Origin: Nematostella vectensis
Taxonomy: Eukaryota; Cnidaria; Anthozoa; Actiniaria; Edwardsiidae
Direction: 5' to 3'
DNA: 64,000 nt
NCBI RefSeq assembly: GCF_932526225.1
Contig: NC_064040.1
Coordinates: 4,647,681-4,711,680 of the forward strand
Of this stretch, positions 23,625 to 34,904 are shown one piece after another. Within the stretch, counting starts at the first letter, position 1. Every line of letters begins with the position of its first letter. Below the pieces are notes generated by a model that was not told where the DNA came from, did not search any database, and saw only the letters and a program-made list of their open reading frames with translations. The translations under genes and the position numbers were made by a program.

Positions 23625-25262
23625 AGGGATGACGCGTAGCACTTTAGTCTGTACCTTACAGCACTCGTCAATGATGATTACTTCTGCGAGACGGTCGAGT
23701 TTGTGCCCCAGCTCGGAAGGTCTCCACTCCTCTATCGGCTTCTCCGCTGGTATGCAGAGGTAGTGGTGGTAGGTTTGAGCCTTCACCGCGAGGCGCGGGT
23801 TGTTGCGATGGTCGTGGGCGAGGTCGTTCTCGGTGGTGAGCACCACAACGTTGCGGCCACGGAACATGCTCACCGCCCACTCGGTCTTCCCCGATCCTCC
23901 TTGGCCGGCTAGATACATCTTTGCAGAGGTTGCGGCCACTAGATCGCACGGCAGACTCGGCGCAGTGCTCGGCTCCCTAGCCAAGCTCCCCGACTTCTTC
24001 GGACCCCAAGCCGCTTCGGGTCGCCACTCGTACCCAGGCTTCTTGTGGCGCCACTCTCCATACCTCGGATTTCGCTCCACGAGCTTTACACCACTGGGCA
24101 CCGCCTTTGCGTATATGGCATCTGTGCACACTCGGAGGACGTCTTCGCGAGGGATCCGCCTCAACATGCGTCGCAACGCTATGTTTGTGTACGCCAAGAC
24201 GAAGGCCCTGATATGGTACCATTGCGAGCGCCGGACACCGTCGGCATGCTCGAAGTTAAGTAAGTGGTCGGTGCCCGCAAGGAGGTTTGTCAGATACGCG
24301 GCTTCTTCACGGTCGCGGACTACGATCGAGGACTCGTCGCCATGGCGAGCGCACTTGCCTACGAAACGGACAGCGAGATCTCGACCCTCAGGGTACTGCG
24401 AGTCTTCGCCGCCGGGGCGGCACGCGATGGAGTGAGGGAACTTGATGGAGTCCTTTTTTCCGACGCTATACAACACCTCCCTCGCCGTGGCCATGACGAG
24501 GTCACCCGAGTCTAACAGGTCCTTGAGCTCTGGCGTGGTGATCCAGCCCTCGTTTCGCTCCAAGTGCTGCCCCACCCTCCCGGAAGTGTAGGGGTGGCAG
24601 GCCTCAGAGAACTCCCACTCGGTCAGCTGAATGGCCCCGGTTAGTTGAAGAACCTCGCTCAATTGCCGTCCCACAACATCCGCGATACGATACACGTTCG
24701 TAGGGCAGCCGTATTTCCGTACCAGATCAATGGCGTCCGAGGCGCCGCCGAAGACACTGTCCTCATATCCTAGGTACGCCGCACGCATGTCGATGTGCGC
24801 ATGAGGCTGCGCCCCTAAGTTTTCCTCGCTATTCCACACTTTGGACTCAACCTGCGCCGCTCGCCAGACGTCCCTGTATTTAAGAGGCGTTGGCTTGATG
24901 ATCTCTCTTTGGGTCCACTTCTTGAAGCGATACCCTATTGCACCGCCCATCGAGTGCGTAGCTTCGGTGTACTCTTGGTAGGCTGGGTGGTCATCAGGGA
25001 GCCATTGGGATCGCCCTGTTTATAAAGCGAATGAGCACCTCTCGCACTTTTGCCTCTCGCGTTTTTGTGGCGGCACTGGTAGCGCGAAGCGCTGCCTTCT
25101 CCTGACATAACGAACGAAGCTCCCTCTCAGCCTCGAAGTCTAGGCCGTGGACGCTCGCGATCGCAGGTGGTTCAGTTGGAAGCTCCGCCCAGGCGTGGTT
25201 ATTGTAGCAAGGGATGCGGATTTGTGTGTACCCCCTCTTGTACTTGGCTACTGTCGATAGAC
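23625..25262 (-). pseudogene. B-family DNA polymerase-like plus SF1 helicase-like protein, frameshifted and truncated
   Basis: A 442-codon frame (24950 to 23625) continues upstream in frame to about 25015 (QWLPDDHPAYQEYTEATHS). After a frameshift near 25015 it continues to about 25262 in another frame (KYKRGYTQIRIPCYNNHAW, VREVLIRFINRAI). Polymerase-like signals are HIDMRAAYLGYE (motif A-like DxxxxY) and FVLAYTNIALRRML followed by RVCTDAIYAK (motif C-like TD). About 50 residues later come a Walker A (YLAGQGGSGKTEW) and a Walker B-like IIIDECCKV, after which the frame stops, so helicase motifs III-VI are missing. The gene is clearly GC-rich in an AT-rich element, suggesting recent or foreign origin. 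Function and family are inferred from motifs only. Confidence 0.55.
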
Positions 25263-25678
25263 AGCGGATTAATGATTGCTAACCACTGCTAATCACTCAT
25301 GTACGCGGAGTGTGTTTTGCGTAGACTTACTTCTGCTAAGTATCCATCTACGCGAAGTGGTCCCGACGTAGATTAATAACCAGCAATTATTAATGTACGC
25401 GAAACGCGTTTCGGTGTCACTGAAAGTCCCCAGCCTGGAATGGGGCTGGGGGGTCGGGGGGGCGCTGGGCCCCTCCCAGGCCTAAGACGGGGCTGGGAGG
25501 CCCGGGGGGGCGATTCGAGCCCCCCACTCGTTTCACTGAAAGTCCCCAGTCCCCCCCTACTATAATCACGTTTAAAGATTTCGGCAGCGTAATATGATGT
25601 GTGATCAGGAAAGACAAACTCGTTCCAAAATGACAATGGCGTGTGGAGTATGGCTATGTCTATTTTCATGTAACAAAT

Positions 25679-25745
25679 ATCAGCAAATGTAACAAATGTC
25701 AGCAAATGTAACAAATGTCAGCAAACGTAACAAATGTCAGCAAGT
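25679..25745. repeat. 18-bp tandem repeat AACAAATGTCAGCAAATGT
   Basis: Four near-identical units of about 18 bp lie between the polymerase/helicase relic and the right minisatellite arm. No function is apparent. Confidence 0.8.
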
Positions 25746-26564
25746 TCTGAGATCCTCACTAGTGCAATATTTCACTATGAAATACCTGTTCAAGCAGAGC
25801 ACAAGGCTTGGAAGATCTTTAAAAGGTCATATCTTATGTTATAGATAAGACGAGGGAAGTTACAAAATGCTTACTAAGAAAAAGCATCTGCGGCGTGTCA
25901 TCTATGTCGGCTATTTTTATTTTCGACTTTATTGCACTAAGCCTGAACAGTTTGAAAACGATGATGGAAAGGATGATGAAGCTATTAATTGACAAATCTG
26001 CACCAATACATTTTGAAATTTTGGAAGAACTTATACGCTGGAAATCGCTTCTTTTTCGCCGCATCATCCGATTAGTCGGGACGTATCGCCCTTTTTCTAG
26101 CTAATTTAACAATTGTGCAATTCACGGTCATTTTGTTGTCAAATACCAGGATTAGTAATCTTAGTATAATTTTTAATAGATCCGCTACAGTCTTTTTTTT
26201 TTTTTTGCTGATGTCCGCCAATCCAAAAAACAAACACACCCTCCCCCCTTGACCCGCTTAATTTCATTTCGAACATTTGCATCTAATTGTATATTTATGA
26301 GTTTGGGATTTGCTGATTTAAAAAAAAAAACATTGTTTACAAAAGAAATAATGTGTTTATAATGTGACTGTGACTCGTTTTATTTAAAATCTTGGGAACG
26401 TAATGGTCTTTTTCTCATTTATATGACATTTCGTTTGGCTGCCCAAGTTTTGCCCAAGTATTCTGATTATTCCTTAAAAAATCAATCCAATTGTATCTAC
26501 TTTTACACGTGTAAAATTGGATATCAACTCCAAACATATCACTTGGGAAATATAGTGATTTATA

Positions 26565-27145
26565 TAGTGGCTTATTAGAGAGGGGTGACTTATAAGAGAG
26601 GGGTGGCTTATTAGAGAGGGCTGGCTCATTAGAGAGGGTTGACCTATTAGTGAGGGGTGGCTTTTAGAGGGGCTGGCTTATTAGAGAGGGGTGACTTATT
26701 AGAGAGGGGTGACTTATTGGAGAGGGGTGGCTTTTAGAGAGGGGTGGCTTTTAGAGAGGGGTGACTTTTATTAGAGAGGGGTGACTCTAGAGAAGGGTGG
26801 CTTATTAGAGAGGGGTGGCTTATTAGAGAAGGGTGGCTTATTAGTGAGGAGTGGCTTATTAGAGAGGGGTGGCTTATTAGAGAAGGGTGGCTTATTAGTG
26901 AGGAGTGGCTTATTAGAGAGGGTGGCTTATTAGAGAAGGGTGGCTTATTAGAGAGGGGTGGCTTATTAGAGAAGGGTGGCTTATTCGAGATGGGTGACTT
27001 CTTAGAGAGGTATGGCTTATCAGAAAGGGCTGGCTTATTAGAGAGGGCTAGTTTATTAGAGAGGGCTGGCTTATTAGAGAGGGATGGCTTATTTGAGAGG
27101 GCTAGTTTATCAGAGAGGGTTGGCTTAGAAGAGAGGGCTGGTGTC
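26565..27145. repeat. 18-bp minisatellite, right arm (inverted relative to left arm)
   Basis: About 30 units of GGCTTATTAGAGAGGGGT, the reverse complement of the left arm at 22980-23506. Together the arms form a foldback-like structure around about 3.1 kb that contains the polymerase/helicase relic. No separate terminal repeats or target duplication were found outside the arms. Confidence 0.9.
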
Positions 27146-29169
27146 GCAATAGTGCCTCTGATTGAATGAATCATTTTTCTCCACGTGAAATTCAGATTTT
27201 ATTATTAGAAATAAATAAACAAATTAAACAAAATAAATAAAAATCACCCGCCCGGTGCTTTCGAGGTAGAAATCGCGACCAGAAATGAAATATTTTTTGG
27301 CCTAATCGTTCCCTATTTCATGTGCACTGTTTTAAGAGGGATTTTTTCTCCTGGGGACCTCAACTCCTGCATTTTTTGCGAGCATAATAAACGAACCGCG
27401 AGAATGTTTATGGGGTATGCACCCCAGAAATCTAGTTAAAGTATTTGGAAGCCCTCCGACTCAACCGGCATGTCCGCTCATATACAAATATACAAGTACC
27501 ACTGCGAGCTGGGACGAAATATCCAAGAGCAAATGGTCATCTAAACGGGTAAACGAATCCAAGCTCAAAGTTATGGCTACATGCCTGTAACCACGTATGT
27601 TCTTCCTGTATGTTAGTACAAAAAGAAAATCCTATGGACGGAAAATTATGATCCGTCGCAGAACAATAGAAATTTTCTTGCATACTTGATTAACAAAATG
27701 TGAATATGTTAGACAGAATTGAGAATTTTGAACTTGAAATCCTGCATCACTATCGGCTTTCTAAACAAAATATTCATACATTATGTTATTTTACCGTAGA
27801 ACCTAATCGTTTTACAGTTTTTCTTAAGCAACACACATCAAACAAATAGACAAAGACACTAAACAGTAGTCAGAGAGATAAAGGGAGGGAGAGAGGAGAG
27901 AGAGGGGGGAGGCGGGGGGGGCAACAAATGCGCAAAAATAATAGTTGTTAATCGGTAAAGTAAACCGCGAAAAGCATACACAGGTGGAAAACAAGGCATT
28001 TTGAAAATATATGTATAAGCGTTGAAATTGAAAAAAAAAAACGCACACAGGACCATTTCCATTTATTACGTTAGACAATGATATAATGACCGAGACTATA
28101 TTTAAAAATGAAAATAATCTGCACAAAGGTGTATCTAAATTATTGAACCTTTTCTGAATTATGATTTAGATTTAGCTTTGTTCACTTCATTACTAGTTTT
28201 GCTGTTTTATGAGTTTTTATTGTGGCTCAGAACAGTTCACAGTTTTATTTTGCCAGTATTTTTTTATAGAGTTACAATTCATAAAATTAAGTAGGCAAGG
28301 AAGTCCAGAGAAGCCAAAGGCTTATAAAATAGGACTCCCTTCTAACATATCCATAAATACATAGAAGTGGACCTTTTGCTCTCGTGGGCGGTGCTGCCCC
28401 TCTCTGGGTACGGGCCTTGTTGAATTGTGTATTGAAACATTTGCCCTATAATGAAAGAGAATCTCTGATTTAGGCATATTATTTCCTATGACTACGCCTA
28501 TTTTACTATTTCTAAGGCGTTGTAGGGAGTAAATACAGTGAAATAAATCCGGCTTGAGATGATTTTGCACAACTACTTGGTAGAGACAGAGACTATGGTA
28601 ATATATACAGTAATGAAATCTGGAATCCGGCCTTCAACTGCACAAATACATGGATCTGAGAGCTGGACTCGCAAAATCAAAGATGGCGGCCATGACACAG
28701 CTTATCAGAAGGTATCGACTATAGCGCAAATATTCTTGGGTATTTTGCACAAACACAAGACGACGAAAAAAAAATGCATTTTATGACTGGGCTACCACAG
28801 GTTTTCTAGTAAAAACACTGACAAGACAACTAAAGGTTATAAACTGAATTTATAAAGAACTAAACAAGGAACAGAACAAATGACATTTCAACTCAAAGTA
28901 CAACTGTATTTATTTACTACACAAATCTGCGCTAGTTAAACTTTGCCACAAGACTCTATTCATATTTAAAGCATATCTCCGGCACTGCTGTCATACGACC
29001 CTCTGTCATTTACCTCCATAAGACCCGATCGGACATACAGTTTACTACGTATGGTTGTGGAGTCTTAAAATAAAACATAAAAAGAGACAACGCAAGGTTA
29101 CTGGTCCCCTCCCTATCCATTTTCTACATTTTTAATAACAGAAAATGGTAGGGATATTAACCTGGTTCA

Positions 29170-31950
29170 CCAGGGGGTATCATCAGGAACCACCTGATTC
29201 ATTGTTGCCGGCTTAAGCGAGTCACAGTTTGGCCGATCAACTTCAGACAGACCAGAAAGCTGGGGGATTTCATTTGTACTATATGCACTTGCACCCTATT
29301 TGTACTGATTCGATCTCAAGCTGTGTCGAGGTCACAATCAAATGATGTGTTACATCTGCAATCTCAATACTCGCCATCACAGTTGAAAGGTGGATGATTA
29401 GCTTCTTAAACAACGTTTTTTCACTGTACGATACAGATCCGATAAAAGTTCACATTCTGGCACAGTTGGCACTTGGATCAGGCGATGGTGCTCACTTGCA
29501 TGTTGTCATTGTTTGAATCTTGCTATGGCACATAATTGGTTGCTGCCACCATAAAGACCTGGGAGAGGTTATACATTAGTTATGAAAGACACTGAAGAAA
29601 CCCAAAGAGCTAAAAACATCCTAGTGAAACTTGGGTGATGATGTGAATGACAAAAAAATTACATATGTTGAGACTTTTTTAATTGTCAGTCAAAGTAGTT
29701 TGATGTTTGCTGGACACAACAAAAGTGTGAATTACAGTAGGTTTTTCTTCCAATCCCTGTTGTACTTTGCTCAATGTTTTGAAGCTCACATTTCATGAAT
29801 TTGCGTGAAAAAAGAGATTCTTTTTATTTGGGATAACAAAATTCTTGAAAACCGGTGACAACAAATGTTTTAGTACAATCTTTGACATGGCGACCAAAAG
29901 TAAGCCCCGGTATTACCTTTACATATACATCAGTGGTTAACAACATGTTTGCATGTTTGGTTGGACTTTTACCTTGTATGTCTCCTGGTTCTTCTGCCAT
30001 TTCAGCCTGTCAAACAGAAAATGTTTAGTTTTTTTTAAACAACTTTTGCTTGTGGTGTAATACCGTCATAGTACCTCAATGTGGGTTGTGCAGACCAACA
30101 TACAGTTGAACTCACAAAAAGGGACTAACTGGGACCTATTAATTTAGTCCCATATACACATGAAGTCACATTTTAGTGTATTTTGAGCTTGTGTGAGAAA
30201 ATTAAAAACTGGGTCACTTTTTCAAGTTTCAAAACTATGTTGATGTCCTACTTCTCCAAAAACCCATTAGAACCCTTTCTATAATCTTATCCATTGCTTG
30301 AAAACATCTACCAAGTTGTCTAGGAGTCATATGGGTTAAGTTCAAATGTTTGCTTTTTGTTTGGCACATGGGGCTTTATACACACACATACTTTCGAAAT
30401 AAAGTGCAAACCAAGTCACAGTGACATTTAGCCTACACAGCTATATGCATATACAGTATTGGAACCAGAGTGTGACACATGACTCACATCTGTGACTAAA
30501 TATAAGCTTTTTCCAGCATAATATTGAAAAATGTATGCGATATTATTTCTGTATGTTTATGATTGCAATAAGTGACAAATCTTTTTTCAATTACTTTATG
30601 TTGTATGACGACTTCAAACACAAGTTACTGTATATACATGTTCTGAAACTGTTTACCACCTTTTACAAATCGTTTTTTGCATCTTACAAACTCTTTAACA
30701 TTATTATATTTTGCTTTCATGCTTGATTTGGAATTTCCAAAATTCCAACATTCACCAGATCCTGTTTTTGTTATTAGGTGGTAAACCTTTAGAAAGCTAG
30801 TAAAGTTCCAAGGAAGCATATAAAAAAATAGCGTGGCAGGGAAAACTGTTGGTAATGGATAAAGATGATTACAACAGACCCTTATGTTTAAAGGCTTTTG
30901 TTTAAGTAATTTTGCACATGAACCATCCATAACTCATAAAGCGTGTGCATAAATATTATGCACACAAAGCAATACATAATAAGGCTTTTGTTCAGAAATA
31001 GGGTCAGCGAAGAAATATTTTAGTCCAATAAAAGTGAATACAAATACAGAACTCTATTTCAACGCTTTATAAGCTTATAGATAATACAAAAATGATTATT
31101 TGAGATCGTTAAACACAAGTATGGCTCAACATCATTCAAATCCCGCTCCACTAGAACTAGGAATGCGTTTAAAAATTAAAAAAATCACTAACACTTAGAT
31201 TCTATACAATGCTAATATAGGGCGCTTCCTATATTTTTTCTCGCATTTCCTTATTATTCGTTCACTATGAGTTCCGGACACCACAAACGGCTACCGACAC
31301 GTGGATTACAAGGGCAAAATAACACAAATCGGAATCCACTTTAATAGGGAAAAGCTGTAAGGATAACCAAATATCATTACCCCTTAAGAGAACATAAAGT
31401 CTCACTTGATAAGACTGGTATGCTTGCAGATAATATATTAACAAAGGGATGTATTTTAACAGAGAAACAAAAGCAATACTTTCAAAGATGTCGGATTCCT
31501 TGGAACGGCGTAAAAACCTTACCTAATTTTAAAAACAGGGCCTGATTGAACTTAACAAATCGTCTTAAGTAACATAATTAAACATGCATTATTCCATGAC
31601 TTTGTTGGGCTAATAACTTAAGGTTGGATGGAGTTTGCTTTTTTCATTAGTTGAACTAATACTTAAGTATTACAATAGTCTTCGCTGTTTTGCTTAGAGA
31701 TTTTCAAGAGGAACATATTCAGCAGAACTTCATCTACCCAAAAATTATTATAATTAATGGAGATCCTTACCTTGAATAAAGGGTAAATGCTGAAAAAGCG
31801 ATTCACCAAGTTAACAATTCCAACACGACCCTATGAACGATCTCCCCTTTGCACGATCTCCACAAGGTACAAGACTCGATCACAAGACACTTTGATTGGA
31901 TGTACGGCATGGGAGATACAAGAGACAATCTGATTGGTTAGACACTTCTG
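29170..31950 (-). other. Possible spliced transcript reading inward from the right TIR
   Basis: Just inside the right terminal repeat a stretch ends TTCAAG followed by GTAAGG (donor at 31765-31770). An exon with good signals lies at 29973-30006: acceptor TTTGACAG, then ATG for MAEEPGDIQ, donor GTAAAA. A further exon starts at 29558 after CTCTCCCAG and keeps the frame (GLYGGSNQLCAIARFKQ), but meets a stop after 26 codons in total. Open stretches continue beyond (HHRLIQVPTVPECELL; later STNEIPQLSGLSEVD). This could be a decayed element gene. No family recognised. Confidence 0.25.
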
Positions 31951-33217
31951 CAACGAGGACCATTCTGCAACGCTACATTCACCCACTCGTCATGATAACC
32001 GTGACCCAGGCCCTGCGTCGCCACGCTAGTCATGGTCTTCACTGACCCGAGGTCTATCTGTAGCCAGGGGTCTGGGTCGAATCTCTTGGCGTTCCAGCCC
32101 GCTGGCCAGAACTCTAGGTTAATGCGGGCTCGGTGCGCTCCGTCGGAATTGAAGTTGTTATTCCAAGCAGAAGACGCGATCATTTGAGCATCTTCTATTA
32201 TACCTTCCTCTATTCCTAATGGATCTTCACATTTATCTAAAAATATCAAGAGCAAATAACCTTTTGGGAAACTTGGGAAACAAACAAAAAATAAAACTCG
32301 TATGCACAGAAAAAAATATGGCGTGACAAGATATGTGGTGTCACGCCGTTACATATTGTCACCTTGTCAGCCGTGACGCCTCTACATACGTAACCTTTTT
32401 GTCATTGTGGCGTGATTGTATTACGTGACGCACCTTTACATATTGTTCCCTTGTCCGTCGTCACGGTGTACATGTGGACTGGGCACGAACATGTGTGACC
32501 TCCGGGCCGAAGAAGACATAGCCCCATACAGCCGCCATTGTTTACTTCACACGGATACTTGGCGGACGCTGAAACAAGAAATAATATCAAATTTGTGAAA
32601 ATAAAATAAAGAGTTCAACAGTTTTTCATAATAGTGGGTTACCTTTTTTAGGACATGGTTGGACCGCTTTCACGTCGAAGATCTTCCCACTTTGTCCGAC
32701 GTACGTCTTGAGAGGCACTCCGGGATCCTTGTAGTCCATTCCAATCCATTGTACCTTGTTGTTCATCCAGTCGGTCCAGAAGAGCGTGCTGTTGAAACTC
32801 GCAATGTCGTATGGGTAGGCTATAGGGTAAATTACCTAAACGCACACAATTGGTCAGTTGGTCGGTGATTGACATGATGCTAATCAACATTTTAGTCGTC
32901 TGTGTTTTGACGCACTTCAATACTGAAGTGCAGGAATGACGACGGTTAGGACAGCGGATGGAACGCGCTGGACGCTTAATCCCTCTTAGCTAAACATAGC
33001 GGCTAACATAGCGTTACTGTCGTGGTTAACATAACGCCATAGCTAACATGACGTATAGTTGGCGTGTCCCATTGGAGTTCACAAGGTAAACTTGGAGTTT
33101 TCACGCCGTAGTTTGGTGGACATAAGCTAAAATTTCCGAGCTACTATTGATTTCTTGTTCCAATCAATCCATCGTCTCCGTTGCGGTCGTCCTTTCTCAA
33201 GGTCACTAATATCGACA

Positions 33218-34279
33218 CCGATAGATTAAAAAAATTTGTAATGCCTAGTGCACACTAACAACATAATGACATGGGAGCATTGTGACATAAGAACATAAAA
33301 TATGGGTCTAATGTGAACGCTGTCGACATAAGCATATAATGAAATGAAAACTGGTGTGCTGTTTTAAAAATGGAGGGTGAAGGGAAGGCTTTTGTCGGTG
33401 TTTGTGTCGGCGTTTTGTTTTTGATATCGAGGAAACGTCGTCTGCGTCTAGCAGCCGGAACAGAAAAAACGAAAAGTCAACCGTTCAAAGTGGGTAAGAG
33501 AAATATTTGCGCAAACGGAGCGTGAAAAGTATGGTCAATACCATACTTTGTTGAAACAACTCCGCGATGGAGACCGTTTTTCTTGAATATTATTGTCTTT
33601 CAAGTTTCTGGAAACTGGGGAAGCCTGTGCTTCAAAATTGCCGTGATAAAAGGAATGGAAACTGGTGCAAATGGTTTATGTTTGACATGCGCGTAGTCGG
33701 TGGACTTGGTGGAAAACTGGCGGCGCTGTAATAATTATACAAAGAAATCATCATTTATCCCCTGGATCAGGATCAATAGCTGCTTGGGAAACACAAAAGG
33801 CTTGAGAAAAATATTATTGTTATTTATTGAAGTGCTAGAGACTCTTTTTGGGTGTGATTTGTAAAAAAAAATATACTAGAAGTATCTTCAAGATAGTGAA
33901 GTGCTCGGAGATTGGATTGTGAGATCAGGGGCTCTAGGATGATTTTACTCCAAAGTAATGTGTAATGCCTTGTTAGTGCTTAATAAACTACGCATTTTTT
34001 TCCTCTACTGGTTGTGTTTGAATTGTTTTGGCTCCTCCAGCGAGCTGTCCCTATGCGTTTGTTACGACAAACGAGTCGACCACCAGCGGTACGTTTTTTT
34101 CCCTCCCCGCTTCCCAATTATTTTATTATATAGCGTATTGTTGAAAAGGGTAAAATACATTCCTTGCTACAGCTTTTGCAATCCATGCCTTCTTCAATTT
34201 GGAAATTCAGAGCCAGTCTTTCTAGCATTAAAGCTGGATCAATCGCCATTACAACGGGTACATTACTTCTGTAAGAGTA
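33218..34279. other. Spacer between duplication copies, no gene seen
   Basis: Sequence past the copy A breakpoint. It contains scattered short ORFs only, none with convincing splice sites or family features. Confidence 0.4.
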
Positions 34280-34822
34280 TTAAATGTTTGTTCTACGAAT
34301 ACATGAATTTATTGTTTTAGCCAGACAATAAAATTGCTTGAAAATACTACCATTTCTATTTTCAAAAACAACAAAATGATTTTTGTAGTTGTTTGCAAGA
34401 TCATTCAATTTCGATGAATTGAGAGCAGCTCTTTTCAGTAGCACTTTCATTCTTTTTCTCAACTTTTTTTTCTTAAAGATTGCATTAGTTTCATTCTGCA
34501 TTAGTTTCAGTTCTGTCAAAAGTTTTCTGACAGAACTCCTGTAGTGACTTTGCATGCAAGTATTTATTTGAGCATATTGAACATAACAATTAGGCAGACA
34601 AATACATGAGTCTGAGGTCACAGCAGCTTTCAAAGTTGTGATTTCACTGGTGTCAATAATTGGCAATTTGTAATGAGGCTCACTGGCCCTTTGTAACAAA
34701 TCTCCACCCATCTTGGGCTCAATATTATATTCCCGCCATGTTAGGCATTGGGCCAGCTGATTTTCAGATTTGTATAGCATTGAATGGCATTTAAATAGCA
34801 TTGAACAGCATTTGTATAGCAT
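34280..34822 (-). CDS. Unrecognised 180-codon ORF
   Basis: An open frame with mixed composition and a basic patch near the middle (KKKKLRKRMKVLLKRA), but no recognised domain. Its N-terminal part overlaps short direct repeats (TAGCATTGAA-like, 34775-34825), so the real start, if any, is probably at an internal site. It could be part of an element, since an inverted repeat begins at about 34905 and a Harbinger relic lies downstream. Confidence 0.2.
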   Translation of the reverse strand: MLYKCCSMLFKCHSMLYKSENQLAQCLTWREYNIEPKMGGDLLQRASEPHYKLPIIDTSEITTLKAAVTSDSCICLPNCYVQYAQINTCMQSHYRSSVRKLLTELKLMQNETNAIFKKKKLRKRMKVLLKRAALNSSKLNDLANNYKNHFVVFENRNGSIFKQFYCLAKTINSCIRRTNI

Positions 34823-34904
34823 TGTATTATTTTGTAGGCTTTTTCTTTACCCAAAGCCATACAGCCATCAGGCATATGGGTTTGGACTAATAATAGGCAT
34901 TGGG

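Larger units (their letters stand above)
19885..31977. mobile_element. 12.1-kb TIR element inserted in the discoidin exon, TTCACC target duplication
   Basis: Left end TGTACCGTTGCAG and right end (reversed) TGTAGCGTTGCAG begin imperfect inverted repeats of about 50 bp that both include TCTAACCAATCAG. TTCACC flanks both sides (19879-19884 and 31978-31983) and is present once in the uninterrupted copy B exon (near 49535), so the empty site is directly visible. No transposase is recognised. The content is mostly AT-rich non-coding sequence (20.2-22.7 kb, 27.2-29.1 kb, 30.0-31.7 kb show no convincing exons), a nested minisatellite-flanked gene relic, and a possible spliced transcript starting near the right end. 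A 6-bp duplication is also seen for Polintons, but no Polinton gene set is present. Confidence 0.85.
19264..32835 (-). pseudogene. Copy A remnant of EGF/YWTD/discoidin gene 3' end, split by insertion
   Basis: Duplicated 3' exons of the gene at 48903-64000: YWTD exon 32643-32835, EGF exon 32434-32568, discoidin exon in two pieces 31984-32236 and 19809-19884, and last exon about 19264-19389. Splice sites and frames of the YWTD and EGF exons are intact ([26 protein letters not shown]). The discoidin exon is broken by the element at 19885-31977. In the last exon a deletion of about 28 bp relative to copy B removes the codons for the final YGC and the stop, so the frame runs into repeat sequence (LRLELRHGNEVL). 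Upstream exons are absent because the duplication ends at 33217, so this copy has no start. Confidence 0.9.
3528..33217. repeat. Segmental duplication, copy A (HHAT to 3' end of discoidin gene)
   Basis: Sequence from about 3528 matches sequence from about 38140 in the same order and orientation. The match covers HHAT introns and exons, TPR relics, gene-poor DNA, and the last five exons of the minus-strand discoidin gene. Similarity stops at about 33217 (copy B about 50900). Copy A is longer only through later insertions: a LINE tail near 8.66-8.83 kb, an inverted-repeat block within 9.4-10.7 kb, a TIR element at 11981-14785 and a 12.1-kb element at 19885-31977. Exons and introns are both very similar by eye, so the duplication looks recent. 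Confidence 0.9.

Noticed and set aside
23800-24435. 211-codon plus-strand ORF
   Set aside because: Lies opposite the polymerase/helicase frame in GC-rich DNA where stops are rare; no motif, so treated as a shadow.
19885-31977. Polinton/Maverick identity for the 12-kb element, because of its 6-bp target duplication
   Set aside because: The termini begin TGTA, not the usual AG, and no integrase, packaging ATPase, protease or capsid genes are visible; the polymerase-like relic lies within a separate nested structure.
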